Source: Actinoallomurus vinaceus (lineage in GTDB: Bacteria > Actinomycetota > Actinomycetes > Streptosporangiales > Streptosporangiaceae). From it: DNA of 64,000 nucleotides. This document shows, one piece after another, positions 1 to 7,347 of this stretch. A model generated the notes under the pieces. It made no database searches and was not told where the DNA came from. It saw only the letters and a list, made by a program, of their open reading frames with translations. Numbering within the stretch: position 1 is the stretch's first letter; every line of letters begins with the position of its first letter. The stretch is from contig NZ_BAABHK010000001.1 in assembly GCF_039542055.1 (NCBI RefSeq), positions 62,001-126,000 of the forward strand. Reading direction: 5' to 3'. Both the position numbers and the translations under genes were made by a program.

Positions 1-708
1 GTCACCGGCGTGGATCATCCCGTAGATGAAGGAGGCGGTCGCGGCGGTGACCGTGAGGGCGCCCAGCACGTCGAGCCGTCGTGCGCCGCCGCCGGAGCCC
101 TGGGCGGGGACGGTGGCCGGGAGGGCGCCCAGCACGGCCACGCCGACCGGGACATTGACGAAGAACGCCCAGCGCCAGCCGGGCCCGGCGGTGAGCACGC
201 CGCCGGCCAGCACGCCCGCCGCGAACCCGATGCCGCCGAGCGAGGCCCAGACGCTCAGCGCCTTGGTGCGCTCGGCGCCGTGGAAGGTGGTGGTGATGGT
301 CGACAGCGCGGCGGGTGACAGCAGCGCCGCGCCGATCCCTTGGGCGACGCGGCCGCCGAGCAGGGACGCCTCGTTCTGCGCGAGACCCGTGACCAGCGAG
401 GCCACCGTGAAGACCACCAGCCCGGTCAGCATCATCCGGCGGCCGCCGAAGGCGTCGGCGAGCCGTCCGCCCAGGAGCATCAGGCCGCCGAAGAACAGCG
501 TGTACGCGGTGACGGTCCACGTCAGCGCCGTACGGCCGAGCGCGAGGTCGCGGCCGATGTCGGGGAGTGCGACGTTCACCACGGTGACGTCGAGGATCAG
601 CATGAACTGGGCGACGCTGATCAGCGCGAGCGCCGCCCAGCGGCGGGGAGCGACCGGCGCCGGGGGACTGGCGTGGGCCGGGTGCGGGGAGTGCGTCGGA
701 TGTGCCAT
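1..708 (-). CDS. DHA2-type MFS drug efflux transporter, C-terminus cut by window edge
   Basis: The reverse strand from the ATG at 706-708 reads open to base 1, giving 236 residues of a 14-TM-type proton-driven multidrug exporter. Family signatures are clear: LDVTVVNVALPDIGRDL in TM1, GGRLADAFGGRR (motif A) in loop 2-3, RVAQGIGAALLSPAAL, and AGGVLTAGPGWRWAFF in TM5. The gene diverges from a TetR regulator at 889, and a palindrome lies between them, so repression by that TetR is likely. Unusually, a 26-codon remnant of another MFS C-terminus sits between the palindrome and this start. The C-terminal half lies outside the window. Confidence 0.9.
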   Translation of the reverse strand, partial: MAHPTHSPHPAHASPPAPVAPRRWAALALISVAQFMLILDVTVVNVALPDIGRDLALGRTALTWTVTAYTLFFGGLMLLGGRLADAFGGRRMMLTGLVVFTVASLVTGLAQNEASLLGGRVAQGIGAALLSPAALSTITTTFHGAERTKALSVWASLGGIGFAAGVLAGGVLTAGPGWRWAFFVNVPVGVAVLGALPATVPAQGSGGGARRLDVLGALTVTAATASFIYGMIHAGD

Positions 709-719
709 CGAGGGCCCTT

Positions 720-800
720 CTAACGGTCGGACGTACCGCGGCGCGCGGCGAACAGGGCGACGAGCAGGCTGAGGACGGCGACGCCGGCGGCCGTGAAGAA
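720..800 (-). pseudogene. Remnant of an MFS transporter C-terminus
   Basis: This strand reads FFTAAGVAVLSLLVALFAAR, then six more residues (RGTSDR) and a TAG stop. That is a last transmembrane helix and basic tail, as at the end of DHA2 pumps. The frame is closed by a TAA immediately upstream, exactly where the TetR-type palindrome begins, and there is no start codon. I infer that a first MFS gene was deleted up to the palindrome, leaving its last helix, and that the intact pump downstream now uses the same control region. Confidence 0.6.
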
Positions 801-828
801 TTAACTCGAACATCTATGTTCGAGTTAA
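801..828. promoter_or_regulatory. 28-bp perfect palindrome, probable TetR operator
   Basis: Arms TTAACTCGAACAT and ATGTTCGAGTTAA flank a CT spacer. The 13-bp arms match perfectly and the site lies between the divergent MFS and TetR genes, the usual place and size for a TetR-dimer operator. It is AT-rich against a GC-rich background. Confidence 0.75.
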
Positions 829-888
829 CGTACCCCTGACGGGTATGCAAACACAACACCCCTGTACGACTTCCGCTAATCTCCTCGC

Positions 889-1509
889 ATGGGGCCGAGC
901 ACGCGGCGCGAAGCCGCCGAGGGCCGGGCGGGCGGTCCTCGCCGCCGGGCCGACGCCGAGCGCAACATCGCGGCGATCGTGGCCGCCGCCACCGACCTGC
1001 TCGCCCGCGACCCGGACGCGAGCATGACCGACATCGCCCGCGCGGCCGGCGTCGGGCGGGTGACGCTGTACGCCCACTTCCCGTCCCGGGAGGAGCTGAT
1101 CCGGACGGTGCTCGCCGCGGCGATCGGTCACAGCATGGGAGCCGTCGAGGCGGCGGCACCCGAGGAAGGGTCACCCGCCGAGGCATTCGCCCGGCTCATC
1201 CGTACGTGCTGGCCGATCCTCGACCGGTTCGGCGGCCTGCACGAAGCGGCCCGGCGTGCGCTGCCCGCCGAGGAGGTGCGCCGCCACCACGACCTGCCGA
1301 TGGGGCGTGTCGAGCGGCTGATCGTGCGCGGTCAGGAGGCCGGGTCCTTCCGCGCCGACCTGCCGGCCGAGTGGCTCGTGACGACGGTGTACGCCCTACT
1401 GCACGCGGCGGGCGACGAGGTCCAGGCGGGACGCCGCACCGCCGAGGAGGCGGGGGACCTGCTGGAACGGACCCTGTCAGCCCTCCTGCGCGCCGACGCC
1501 TCCTCGTAA
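889..1509 (+). CDS. TetR family transcriptional regulator
   Basis: This 206-residue protein has a TetR N-terminal helix-turn-helix (RRADAERNIAAIVAAATDL, then MTDIARAAGVGRVTLYAHF) and a variable helical ligand-binding C-terminus. The motif VTLYAHFPSREELI is the usual end of the TetR recognition helix. It is divergent from an MFS efflux gene with a perfect palindrome between, so it is most likely a ligand-released repressor of the pump and of itself. A TAATCT element at 877-882 ends six bases before the ATG, which would fit a leaderless or near-leaderless transcript; no good Shine-Dalgarno sequence is seen. Confidence 0.88.
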   Translation: MGPSTRREAAEGRAGGPRRRADAERNIAAIVAAATDLLARDPDASMTDIARAAGVGRVTLYAHFPSREELIRTVLAAAIGHSMGAVEAAAPEEGSPAEAFARLIRTCWPILDRFGGLHEAARRALPAEEVRRHHDLPMGRVERLIVRGQEAGSFRADLPAEWLVTTVYALLHAAGDEVQAGRRTAEEAGDLLERTLSALLRADASS

Positions 1510-1604
1510 GCGGGTGTGTCCTCCCCCGCACAGGCACTCAGCAGTCGATTCGCGTCACCAAAGCCGGGGAGACGCCGGGCTGCAGGTCGGACTTGGCGAC
1601 ACTC

Positions 1605-2777
1605 TTAACCCAAGGGCGGATTCCAGGCGAAGGCGGTCCCCGTCGCCCTCATGAGGAACGGTGTGGGAATGGCGGACGCGATCGTGTCGCGCAGGCCCGC
1701 TGCCGTGCGGTTGCGGGTCTGCAGGAGGCGTCCGAGCCTGCCCGATGTCCGCGCCATCCGCTGGGTGCGAGGGCGGCGGAACGCGTCGTAGGCGCTCAAT
1801 CCATCGACGACTCCTGATCGTTCAATGGTGGCGGCAAGGGTCACGGCGTCCTCGATCGCGAGGCAGGCTCCTTGACCGATGTCGGGTGTGACCGCGTGAG
1901 CGGCGTCACCGAGCAGGGCCACGCGGCCGTGGACGAAAGTGCGCAGCCTGGCATGCAGGTAGTACACGTCGTGGCGCAGCAGGGTGTGTTCCGGGGTTGC
2001 TGCGAGCAGCTGGGGGATCGGGTCATGCCAGTCCCGGAATCGGCTGGCCAGCCGGCCCAGGTCGTGTTGGGGGGCGGCGTGCTCCGGGACGCTCTCGCAG
2101 GCGAACCAGTAGACCTGGCCGTCGTTGATCGCGGCGATGCCGAATCGGGCGCCGCGTCCCCATGTCTCGGTCAGGATCGGTGGTATGCCCAGGGCTGTAG
2201 CCCGCTCGGCGGGGACAATGCCGCGCCAGACGGTATAGCCCGCGTAGTCGGGCCCTGGATAGCCGGGCAGCAGTGCCGCGCGTAGTGCGCTGCCGACGCC
2301 GTCGGCGGCCACGACCAGGTCGGCCGTTTCCGAGACCGGGCCGTGTGGGGTGTGGAAGGTGACCGTGGTCGCGTCGGCCGCGTTGGTGATCCGCGTGGCA
2401 CGGTGGTCGGTGCGCAGGTCGGAGGGGTCGAGGCCCGTCATGAGCAGGCGGTGCGCCTCGGCGCGGTGCAGGGCGTAGAACGGTGCACCGTAACGTCGTT
2501 CGATGCCGGTGGCGGGAATGCGCGCCACGCGCCTGCCCGGTCGTAGACGGATCTCCAGCCCGTCCTGCTGCATGCCGCGATCACGCAGGGCCGCTCCCAG
2601 ACCGAGATGGTTCAGGGCTTTGACGGCGTTAGGTGCGATGCCGAGGCCGGCCCCGACGGGCCCGATGGCCGGCGCCTGCTCATAGACCGCAACGCGCCAT
2701 CCGATGCGCTGAAGGGCCTGGGCCGCCGCCAGGCCGCCGATCCCCGCGCCGACGACGATCGCCTTGCTCGTCCTCAT
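1605..2777 (-). CDS. FAD-dependent monooxygenase (aromatic hydroxylase type)
   Basis: A 390-residue class A flavin monooxygenase. The N-terminal Rossmann motif IVVGAGIGGLAAAQAL binds FAD ADP, VVAADGVGSALR matches the DG motif, and VALLGDAAHAVTPDIGQGA matches the GD motif. The start is the ATG at 2775-2777, preceded by GAGAGG at the right distance; an in-frame upstream start lies inside the control region. It is divergent from a TetR regulator at 2875 across a 36-bp dyad, suggesting substrate-inducible hydroxylation of an aromatic or polyketide-like compound. The substrate cannot be told from sequence. Confidence 0.9.
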   Translation of the reverse strand: MRTSKAIVVGAGIGGLAAAQALQRIGWRVAVYEQAPAIGPVGAGLGIAPNAVKALNHLGLGAALRDRGMQQDGLEIRLRPGRRVARIPATGIERRYGAPFYALHRAEAHRLLMTGLDPSDLRTDHRATRITNAADATTVTFHTPHGPVSETADLVVAADGVGSALRAALLPGYPGPDYAGYTVWRGIVPAERATALGIPPILTETWGRGARFGIAAINDGQVYWFACESVPEHAAPQHDLGRLASRFRDWHDPIPQLLAATPEHTLLRHDVYYLHARLRTFVHGRVALLGDAAHAVTPDIGQGACLAIEDAVTLAATIERSGVVDGLSAYDAFRRPRTQRMARTSGRLGRLLQTRNRTAAGLRDTIASAIPTPFLMRATGTAFAWNPPLG

Positions 2778-2800
2778 GCTCGCTACCTCTCGCCGATTCA

Positions 2801-2836
2801 AACAGTCGTTTCAAACGATCGTTTCAATCGACTGTT
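2801..2836. promoter_or_regulatory. 36-bp dyad between FAD monooxygenase and TetR, probable operator
   Basis: Outer arms AACAGTCG (2801-2808) and CGACTGTT (2829-2836) are centred on the same point as an inner 12-bp palindrome AAACGATCGTTT (2813-2824). The nested symmetry suggests two stacked TetR dimers. It lies just upstream of both divergent starts. Confidence 0.72.
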
Positions 2837-2874
2837 ATAGCATGTGCCTTCTTCCGGTGACACGAGGAGGCGCG

Positions 2875-3564
2875 GTGGCCGGATCTGACCAGGAGCACAC
2901 GGCGCGGCAGTCGGCATCCACGCGAGAGCGGCTGCTCGAGTCGGCGACTCGGCTGTTCGGCGAACGCGGGATCGAGGCGACGTCGCTGCGGGCATTGACC
3001 GACGCAGCCGGAAGCAACATCGCCGCGGTCAACTACCACTTCGGGTCGAAGGAGGGACTCCTGCGCGCGGTCGTCGACCAGACGATGCGAGCCGTCAACG
3101 ATGAGCGTGCCCTGCGGCTGGACGAACTCGAATCAGCCGCTCGGCCAATGTCGATAGCCGCCCTCGTGCGTGCCTTCGTCGAACCAGGCATCGGTCTGGT
3201 GGAGGGCCACGGCCATCGCGGATCCGATGTCGCGCGCTTCATCGGCCGCGTGATGAGCGAGCCGGACGCGCGGGTCCGACAGATCTTCGCCGAACAGGTC
3301 GAACCGGTCGAGGGGCGCTACCTGGCCGCGTTCGGCCGAGCCCTTCCCGATCTCGACGAGGATGGTGTTCGGTTCGTCTACACCAGCATGCTCGGGCTGC
3401 TCAGCGTCCACCAGTCAGGCTCGTTCACAACGCTTTGGGCGCCAGAGGAAGGCAGCGGTACGGCGGCGAGCGGACTCGGGATCGTCGATCGAGAGCGACT
3501 GGTGGCGTTCATCACGGGCGGGATTCTCGCCACCCTTACGGCTAGAGCCACCACCGTCCCGTGA
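2875..3564 (+). CDS. TetR family regulator (CecR/DUF1956-like C-terminus)
   Basis: From the GTG at 2875, four bases after GAGGAGG, the protein is 229 residues. It has a canonical TetR domain (RERLLESATRLFGERGIEAT, then IAAVNYHFGSKEGLLRAVVD) followed by a helical domain like the CecR/YbiH group. An upstream in-frame ATG at 2842 exists, but the GTG has the better ribosome site. The gene diverges from the FAD monooxygenase with a nested palindrome between, so it is likely its repressor. Confidence 0.85.
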   Translation: MAGSDQEHTARQSASTRERLLESATRLFGERGIEATSLRALTDAAGSNIAAVNYHFGSKEGLLRAVVDQTMRAVNDERALRLDELESAARPMSIAALVRAFVEPGIGLVEGHGHRGSDVARFIGRVMSEPDARVRQIFAEQVEPVEGRYLAAFGRALPDLDEDGVRFVYTSMLGLLSVHQSGSFTTLWAPEEGSGTAASGLGIVDRERLVAFITGGILATLTARATTVP

Positions 3565-3739
3565 GGAGGGCGGGTTTCTCGTTCAACAGGGCGGCTCTAC
3601 CGCGTCCAGCCAACCCTGCGTCAGAGCCGGGCCACTGGTCAGCAGAAGAACCGCATCGCGGCGAGCCGGCCGCCCGCCGTGCGACGCGGGACGGGCGGGA
3701 TGAAGGTCAGGCTCTCCGACCGGCGGTCGTACGACGCGG

Positions 3740-3774
3740 GACGGGTCCCGACCCCTGCGGAGGCGGGACCCGTC
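3740..3774. terminator. Hairpin terminator between convergent TetR and copA
   Basis: An 11-bp perfect stem, GACGGGTCCCG (3740-3750) with CGGGACCCGTC (3764-3774), sits just past the copA stop. It can serve both converging transcripts. No T-tract follows, as is usual in actinomycetes. Confidence 0.6.
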
Positions 3775-3783
3775 GCGGATGTG

Positions 3784-6027
3784 TCAGCGGGTGGGCTGGA
3801 AGCGGCGCAGGCGCAGGCTGTTGCTGACGACGAAGACGCTGGAGAACGCCATCGCGGCGCTGGCCAGCATCGGGTTGAGCAGACCTGCGGCGGCCAGCGG
3901 CAGGGCGGCCACGTTGTAGGCGAACGCCCAGAACAGGTTGCCCTTGATGGTGCCCAGCGTCCGGCGGGACAGGCGGATGGCGTCGGCCGCGGCCCGCAGG
4001 TCGCCGCGGACCAGCGTGAGGTCGGCGGCCTCGATCGCCACGTCGGTGCCCGTGCCCATCGCCAGGCCCAGGTCGGCCTGGGCGAGGGCCGCGGCGTCGT
4101 TGACGCCGTCCCCGACCATCGCCACGGTCTTGCCCTCGCCCTGCAGCCGCTTGACGACGTCGACCTTGTCGGCGGGCAGCACCTCCGCGATGACCTCGTC
4201 GATCCCGGCCTCGGCCGCGACCGCGCGGGCCGCCGCCTCGTTGTCGCCGGTCAGCAGCACCGGCGTCAGGCCGAGCGCGCGCAGCCGGGTGATCGCCTCC
4301 GCGCTGGTGTCCTTGATGGTGTCCGCGACGACCAGCACCGCGCGCGCCTCGCCGTCCCAGCCGACCGCGACGGCCGTCCTGCCCTCCGCCTCGGCCGCGG
4401 CCTTGGCGCGCTCCAGCGCGGCGGGCAGGTGCTGCGACCACTCCTCCAGCAGGCGCGTACGGCCGACCAGGACCGCGTGGGCGTCGACGATGCCCTGCAC
4501 GCCGAGGCCCTCGACGTTCGCGAAGTCCTCCGGCCGGGGCAGCGCGCCGACCCGCTGGACGGCGCCCTTGGCGATGGCCTGGGCGACGGGGTGTTCCGAG
4601 GCGTCCTCCAGCGCGCCGGCCAGCCGCAGCACCTCGTCGGCGTCCTGACCGTCGGCGGTGACCACGTCGACCAGGCTCATCTTCCCCGTGGTGACCGTGC
4701 CGGTCTTGTCCAGCACGATCGTGTCGATCCGGCGGGTCGACTCCAGAACCTCGGGACCCTTGATGAGGATGCCGAGCTGTGCGCCGCGTCCCGTACCGAC
4801 CAGGAGCGCGGTCGGGGTGGCCAGGCCCAGGGCGCACGGGCAGGCGATGATGAGCACCGCGACGGCCGCGGTGAAGGCGGCGGCGACGCTGCCGCCGGTG
4901 CCGAGCCAGAACCCGAGCGTGGCCACCGCGAGCGTGATCACGATCGGCACGAAGATCCCGCTGATCCGGTCGGCGAGGCGCTGCACCTGCGCCTTGCCGC
5001 TCTGCGCCTCCTCGACCAGGCGGGCCATCTGCGCCAGCTGCGTGTCGGAGCCCACCTTGGTGGCCTCGACGACCAGGCGGCCGCCCGCGTTGACGGTGGC
5101 GCCGACGACCGTGTCGCCGACCCCGACCTCCACGGGCACGGACTCGCCGGTGAGCATGCTCGCGTCGACCGCCGAGCTCCCCTCGACGACGACCCCGTCC
5201 GTGGCGATCTTCTCGCCCGGCCGTACGACGAACCGGTCCCCGGCCTTGAGCTGCTCGACCGGGACGCGCTCCTCGCGCTCGCCGCGCAGCACGGCGACGT
5301 CCTTGGCGCCCATCTCCAGCAGCGCCCGCAGCGCGGCGCCGGCACGCCGCTTCGACCGCGCCTCGAAGTAGCGCCCGGCCAGGATGAACACCGTCACCCC
5401 GGCGGCCACCTCCAGGTAGATGTTCCCGGCTCCGGAGGCGCGCTCAACGGTGAAGGTGAACGGGTGCCGCATGCCCGGTTCTCCGGCGGTGCCGAAGAAC
5501 AGCGCGTACAGCGACCAGCCGAACGCCGCGAGCGCGCCCAGCGACACGAGCGTGTCCATCGTCGCCGCGCCGAGCTTGAGGTTCTTGTACGCCGCGCGGT
5601 GGAACGGCAGGCCGCCCCACACCAGCACCGGGGCGGCGAGGGCCAGCGACGCCCACTGCCAGTTCCGGAACTGCAGCGCCGGGACCATCGCGAGCAGGAT
5701 GACCGGGACGGCCAGGGCGGTACTGACGGCGAGCCGGTCGCGCAGGGCCCGTACGGGGGCGTCGTCGGAGTCGGCTTCTTCCTCGGCCGGCTCTGGCGTG
5801 GGGAGTTCGGCGGTGTAGCCGGCCTTCTCCACCTGGGCGATCAGGTCGTCGGGGGTGATCTCGGGGCCGAAGCTGACGCTGGCCTTCTCGGTGGCGTAGT
5901 TGACGGTCGCGGTGACGCCCTCGAGTTTGTTGAGCCGCTTCTCGATGCGGTTCGCGCACGACGCGCAGGTCATGCCGCCGATCGCCAGCTCGACACGATC
6001 GGGTGTCGTGTGCGTGGTGGTGCTCAT
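3784..6027 (-). CDS. copA: Copper-translocating P1B-type ATPase
   Basis: A 747-residue heavy-metal exporter of the inner membrane. In order: an N-terminal HMA domain with GGMTCASC near residue 20; membrane helices from about 100; the A-domain TGES loop (LTGESVPVEVG); the CPC metal site in ACPCALGLATPTAL; DKTGTVTTGK with the phosphorylated Asp; SEHPVAQAI (the HP motif); and VGDGVNDAAAL. CPC with an HMA domain indicates Cu(I) as the usual substrate. The ATG at 6025-6027 follows GGAGG; the preceding GTG is too close. It is last in an operon with copZ and a His-rich secreted protein, nine bases after the latter. Confidence 0.93.
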   Translation of the reverse strand: MSTTTHTTPDRVELAIGGMTCASCANRIEKRLNKLEGVTATVNYATEKASVSFGPEITPDDLIAQVEKAGYTAELPTPEPAEEEADSDDAPVRALRDRLAVSTALAVPVILLAMVPALQFRNWQWASLALAAPVLVWGGLPFHRAAYKNLKLGAATMDTLVSLGALAAFGWSLYALFFGTAGEPGMRHPFTFTVERASGAGNIYLEVAAGVTVFILAGRYFEARSKRRAGAALRALLEMGAKDVAVLRGEREERVPVEQLKAGDRFVVRPGEKIATDGVVVEGSSAVDASMLTGESVPVEVGVGDTVVGATVNAGGRLVVEATKVGSDTQLAQMARLVEEAQSGKAQVQRLADRISGIFVPIVITLAVATLGFWLGTGGSVAAAFTAAVAVLIIACPCALGLATPTALLVGTGRGAQLGILIKGPEVLESTRRIDTIVLDKTGTVTTGKMSLVDVVTADGQDADEVLRLAGALEDASEHPVAQAIAKGAVQRVGALPRPEDFANVEGLGVQGIVDAHAVLVGRTRLLEEWSQHLPAALERAKAAAEAEGRTAVAVGWDGEARAVLVVADTIKDTSAEAITRLRALGLTPVLLTGDNEAAARAVAAEAGIDEVIAEVLPADKVDVVKRLQGEGKTVAMVGDGVNDAAALAQADLGLAMGTGTDVAIEAADLTLVRGDLRAAADAIRLSRRTLGTIKGNLFWAFAYNVAALPLAAAGLLNPMLASAAMAFSSVFVVSNSLRLRRFQPTR

Positions 6028-6035
6028 CACCCCTC

Positions 6036-6941
6036 CTAGCCTTCGTGGTGCTGGTGATCGCCGGAGGATTTCGAGTGCTCCGTACCCGCGCCGGCCGCGA
6101 CGGTGAACTCCGCGGTGTGGACGGTCCCCTGGTGCTGGAAGTCCAGGTAGAGACGGTAGGTGCCGGCGGACGGTGCCTCGGCGTAGAAGGTCACGGTCGG
6201 GCCCGGCTTGGTCTTCCCGTCACCCGGCTCGCCGTCCGGGTGGACGTGGAGGTACGCGAGGTCGCCCTGGCGCAGCGCCACGAGGTGCCCGTACGCGGCG
6301 AGGTAGGGCTGCAGGTCGGTGACCGGCCGGCCGTCCCGGGAGATCGTCAGATCGAGCCGGCTCGCGCGCCCCGCCGTCAGCGCCCCCTTGAGGGTGACGG
6401 TGTAGCCGTCGACGGTGGCGGTCGTGGCCGGTGCGGGCAGCGGCCTTGGCGCGGCGTCGCCCGCGACCGCGGTGTCGATCCCGAGGGTCAGCGGGTCGGC
6501 GCCGGCGGGCTTGAAATCGGCGAACGCCCGGTACGTGCCCGGACCGCTCAGCGGAGAGGCGACCCGCCACGTGCCGTCGGCGCCCATCGTCGGGTGCACG
6601 TGCCGGAAACCGGACAGGTCGCGGCGGACGACGATGAGGTGCATCCGCTTGTCGTGCTGCGTGTCGAACGCGGTGACCGCCCGGCCGTTCGGCCCGATGA
6701 TCCGGAATGCGAACGCGCCGGTCGCGTCGGGCACCGTGGTCAGGGTGTAGCCCCGGTCGGACACCAGCAGGCCGCCCGGCAACGCGCTCCGGTGGCCGCT
6801 TCCGTGATCCATGCCGCCGTGCGCGGCGTGCGGTTTCTCCTCGGCCCCGACGGGGCCGGCCAGCCGGCCGGCCCCCAGCGCCGTGCCGAACACCGCCGCC
6901 AGCCCGAGGCCGAAGATGCCGAGCCTGGCCGGTGTGTTCAT
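6036..6941 (-). CDS. Secreted His-rich protein of a copper operon
   Basis: A 301-residue protein with a hydrophobic N-terminal export segment (LGIFGLGLAAVFGTALGAG) followed by HAAHGGMDHGSGH, two beta-rich repeats each ending in a HVHP motif (SGFRHVHPTM and YLHVHPDG), and a His-rich tail DHQHHEG. The His/Met clusters suggest copper binding outside the membrane. It lies between copZ and copA in one transcript, so a role in external copper buffering or delivery is inferred from context. AGGAGACAGCG precedes the ATG. I do not recognise a named family. Confidence 0.75.
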   Translation of the reverse strand: MNTPARLGIFGLGLAAVFGTALGAGRLAGPVGAEEKPHAAHGGMDHGSGHRSALPGGLLVSDRGYTLTTVPDATGAFAFRIIGPNGRAVTAFDTQHDKRMHLIVVRRDLSGFRHVHPTMGADGTWRVASPLSGPGTYRAFADFKPAGADPLTLGIDTAVAGDAAPRPLPAPATTATVDGYTVTLKGALTAGRASRLDLTISRDGRPVTDLQPYLAAYGHLVALRQGDLAYLHVHPDGEPGDGKTKPGPTVTFYAEAPSAGTYRLYLDFQHQGTVHTAEFTVAAGAGTEHSKSSGDHQHHEG

Positions 6942-6987
6942 CGCTGTCTCCTCTTGCTCCGGTCGTCTCCGGAGCCGCTCGCTTCGA

Positions 6988-7197
6988 TCAGGAATCGACG
7001 ACTTCGTAACCGGCCTCGTCCACCGCGTCGCGTACCGCCTTGTCGTCGAGGGGGGCGGTGCTGGCGACGGTGACCACGCCGGAGGCCAGATCCACCGTGA
7101 CGTCGGTGACGCCGTCGATGGCGCCGACCTCGGCGGTGACGGCCGAGACGCAGTGGCCGCACGTCATTCCCTTGACCGCGTACTCGGTGGTGGTCAT
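6988..7197 (-). CDS. copZ: CopZ-like heavy-metal-associated (HMA) chaperone
   Basis: A 69-residue single-domain protein with the metal-binding loop GMTCGHC near residue 11 and the compact ferredoxin-like HMA pattern through to EAGYEVVDS. The start is the ATG at 7195-7197 after GAGGAGAACGG; upstream in-frame starts run into the promoter. It would carry Cu(I) to the HMA domain of the co-transcribed ATPase. It is first gene of the operon, 46 bases before the His-rich protein, and is preceded by a consensus promoter with CsoR-like sites. Confidence 0.92.
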   Translation of the reverse strand: MTTTEYAVKGMTCGHCVSAVTAEVGAIDGVTDVTVDLASGVVTVASTAPLDDKAVRDAVDEAGYEVVDS

Positions 7198-7250
7198 TCC
7201 GTTCTCCTCACGTGTCGTTCGAGGCCGGGGTTCCGGCCGAATCCCAAACC

Positions 7251-7308
7251 TATACCCATCGGGGGTAGGGCATGGCAGCGACCATAACATACCCCCCAGG
7301 GGTGTCAA
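7251..7308 (-). promoter_or_regulatory. copZ promoter with two CsoR-like GC-rich sites
   Basis: On the reverse strand TTGACA (7303-7308) and TATGGT (7281-7286) are 16 bp apart, a good sigma-A promoter. The spacer is filled by a pseudo-palindrome, ATACCCCCCAGGGGTGT (7289-7305), and a second (TACCC-AT-CGGGGGTA, 7253-7268) lies downstream. C-run/G-run dyads over the spacer are the hallmark of CsoR-type copper repressors. No csoR gene is in the window. Confidence 0.75.
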
Positions 7309-7347
7309 GGAGTGATGCGTTCGCGAGGAGGCGGTGCTGGGAGGACG

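Noticed and set aside
3679..6039. A 786-codon open frame on the + strand opposite the copper ATPase
   Set aside because: It is the antisense of a gene with complete P-type ATPase motifs; the product is Arg/Gly/Asp-rich low-complexity sequence typical of high-GC shadow frames.
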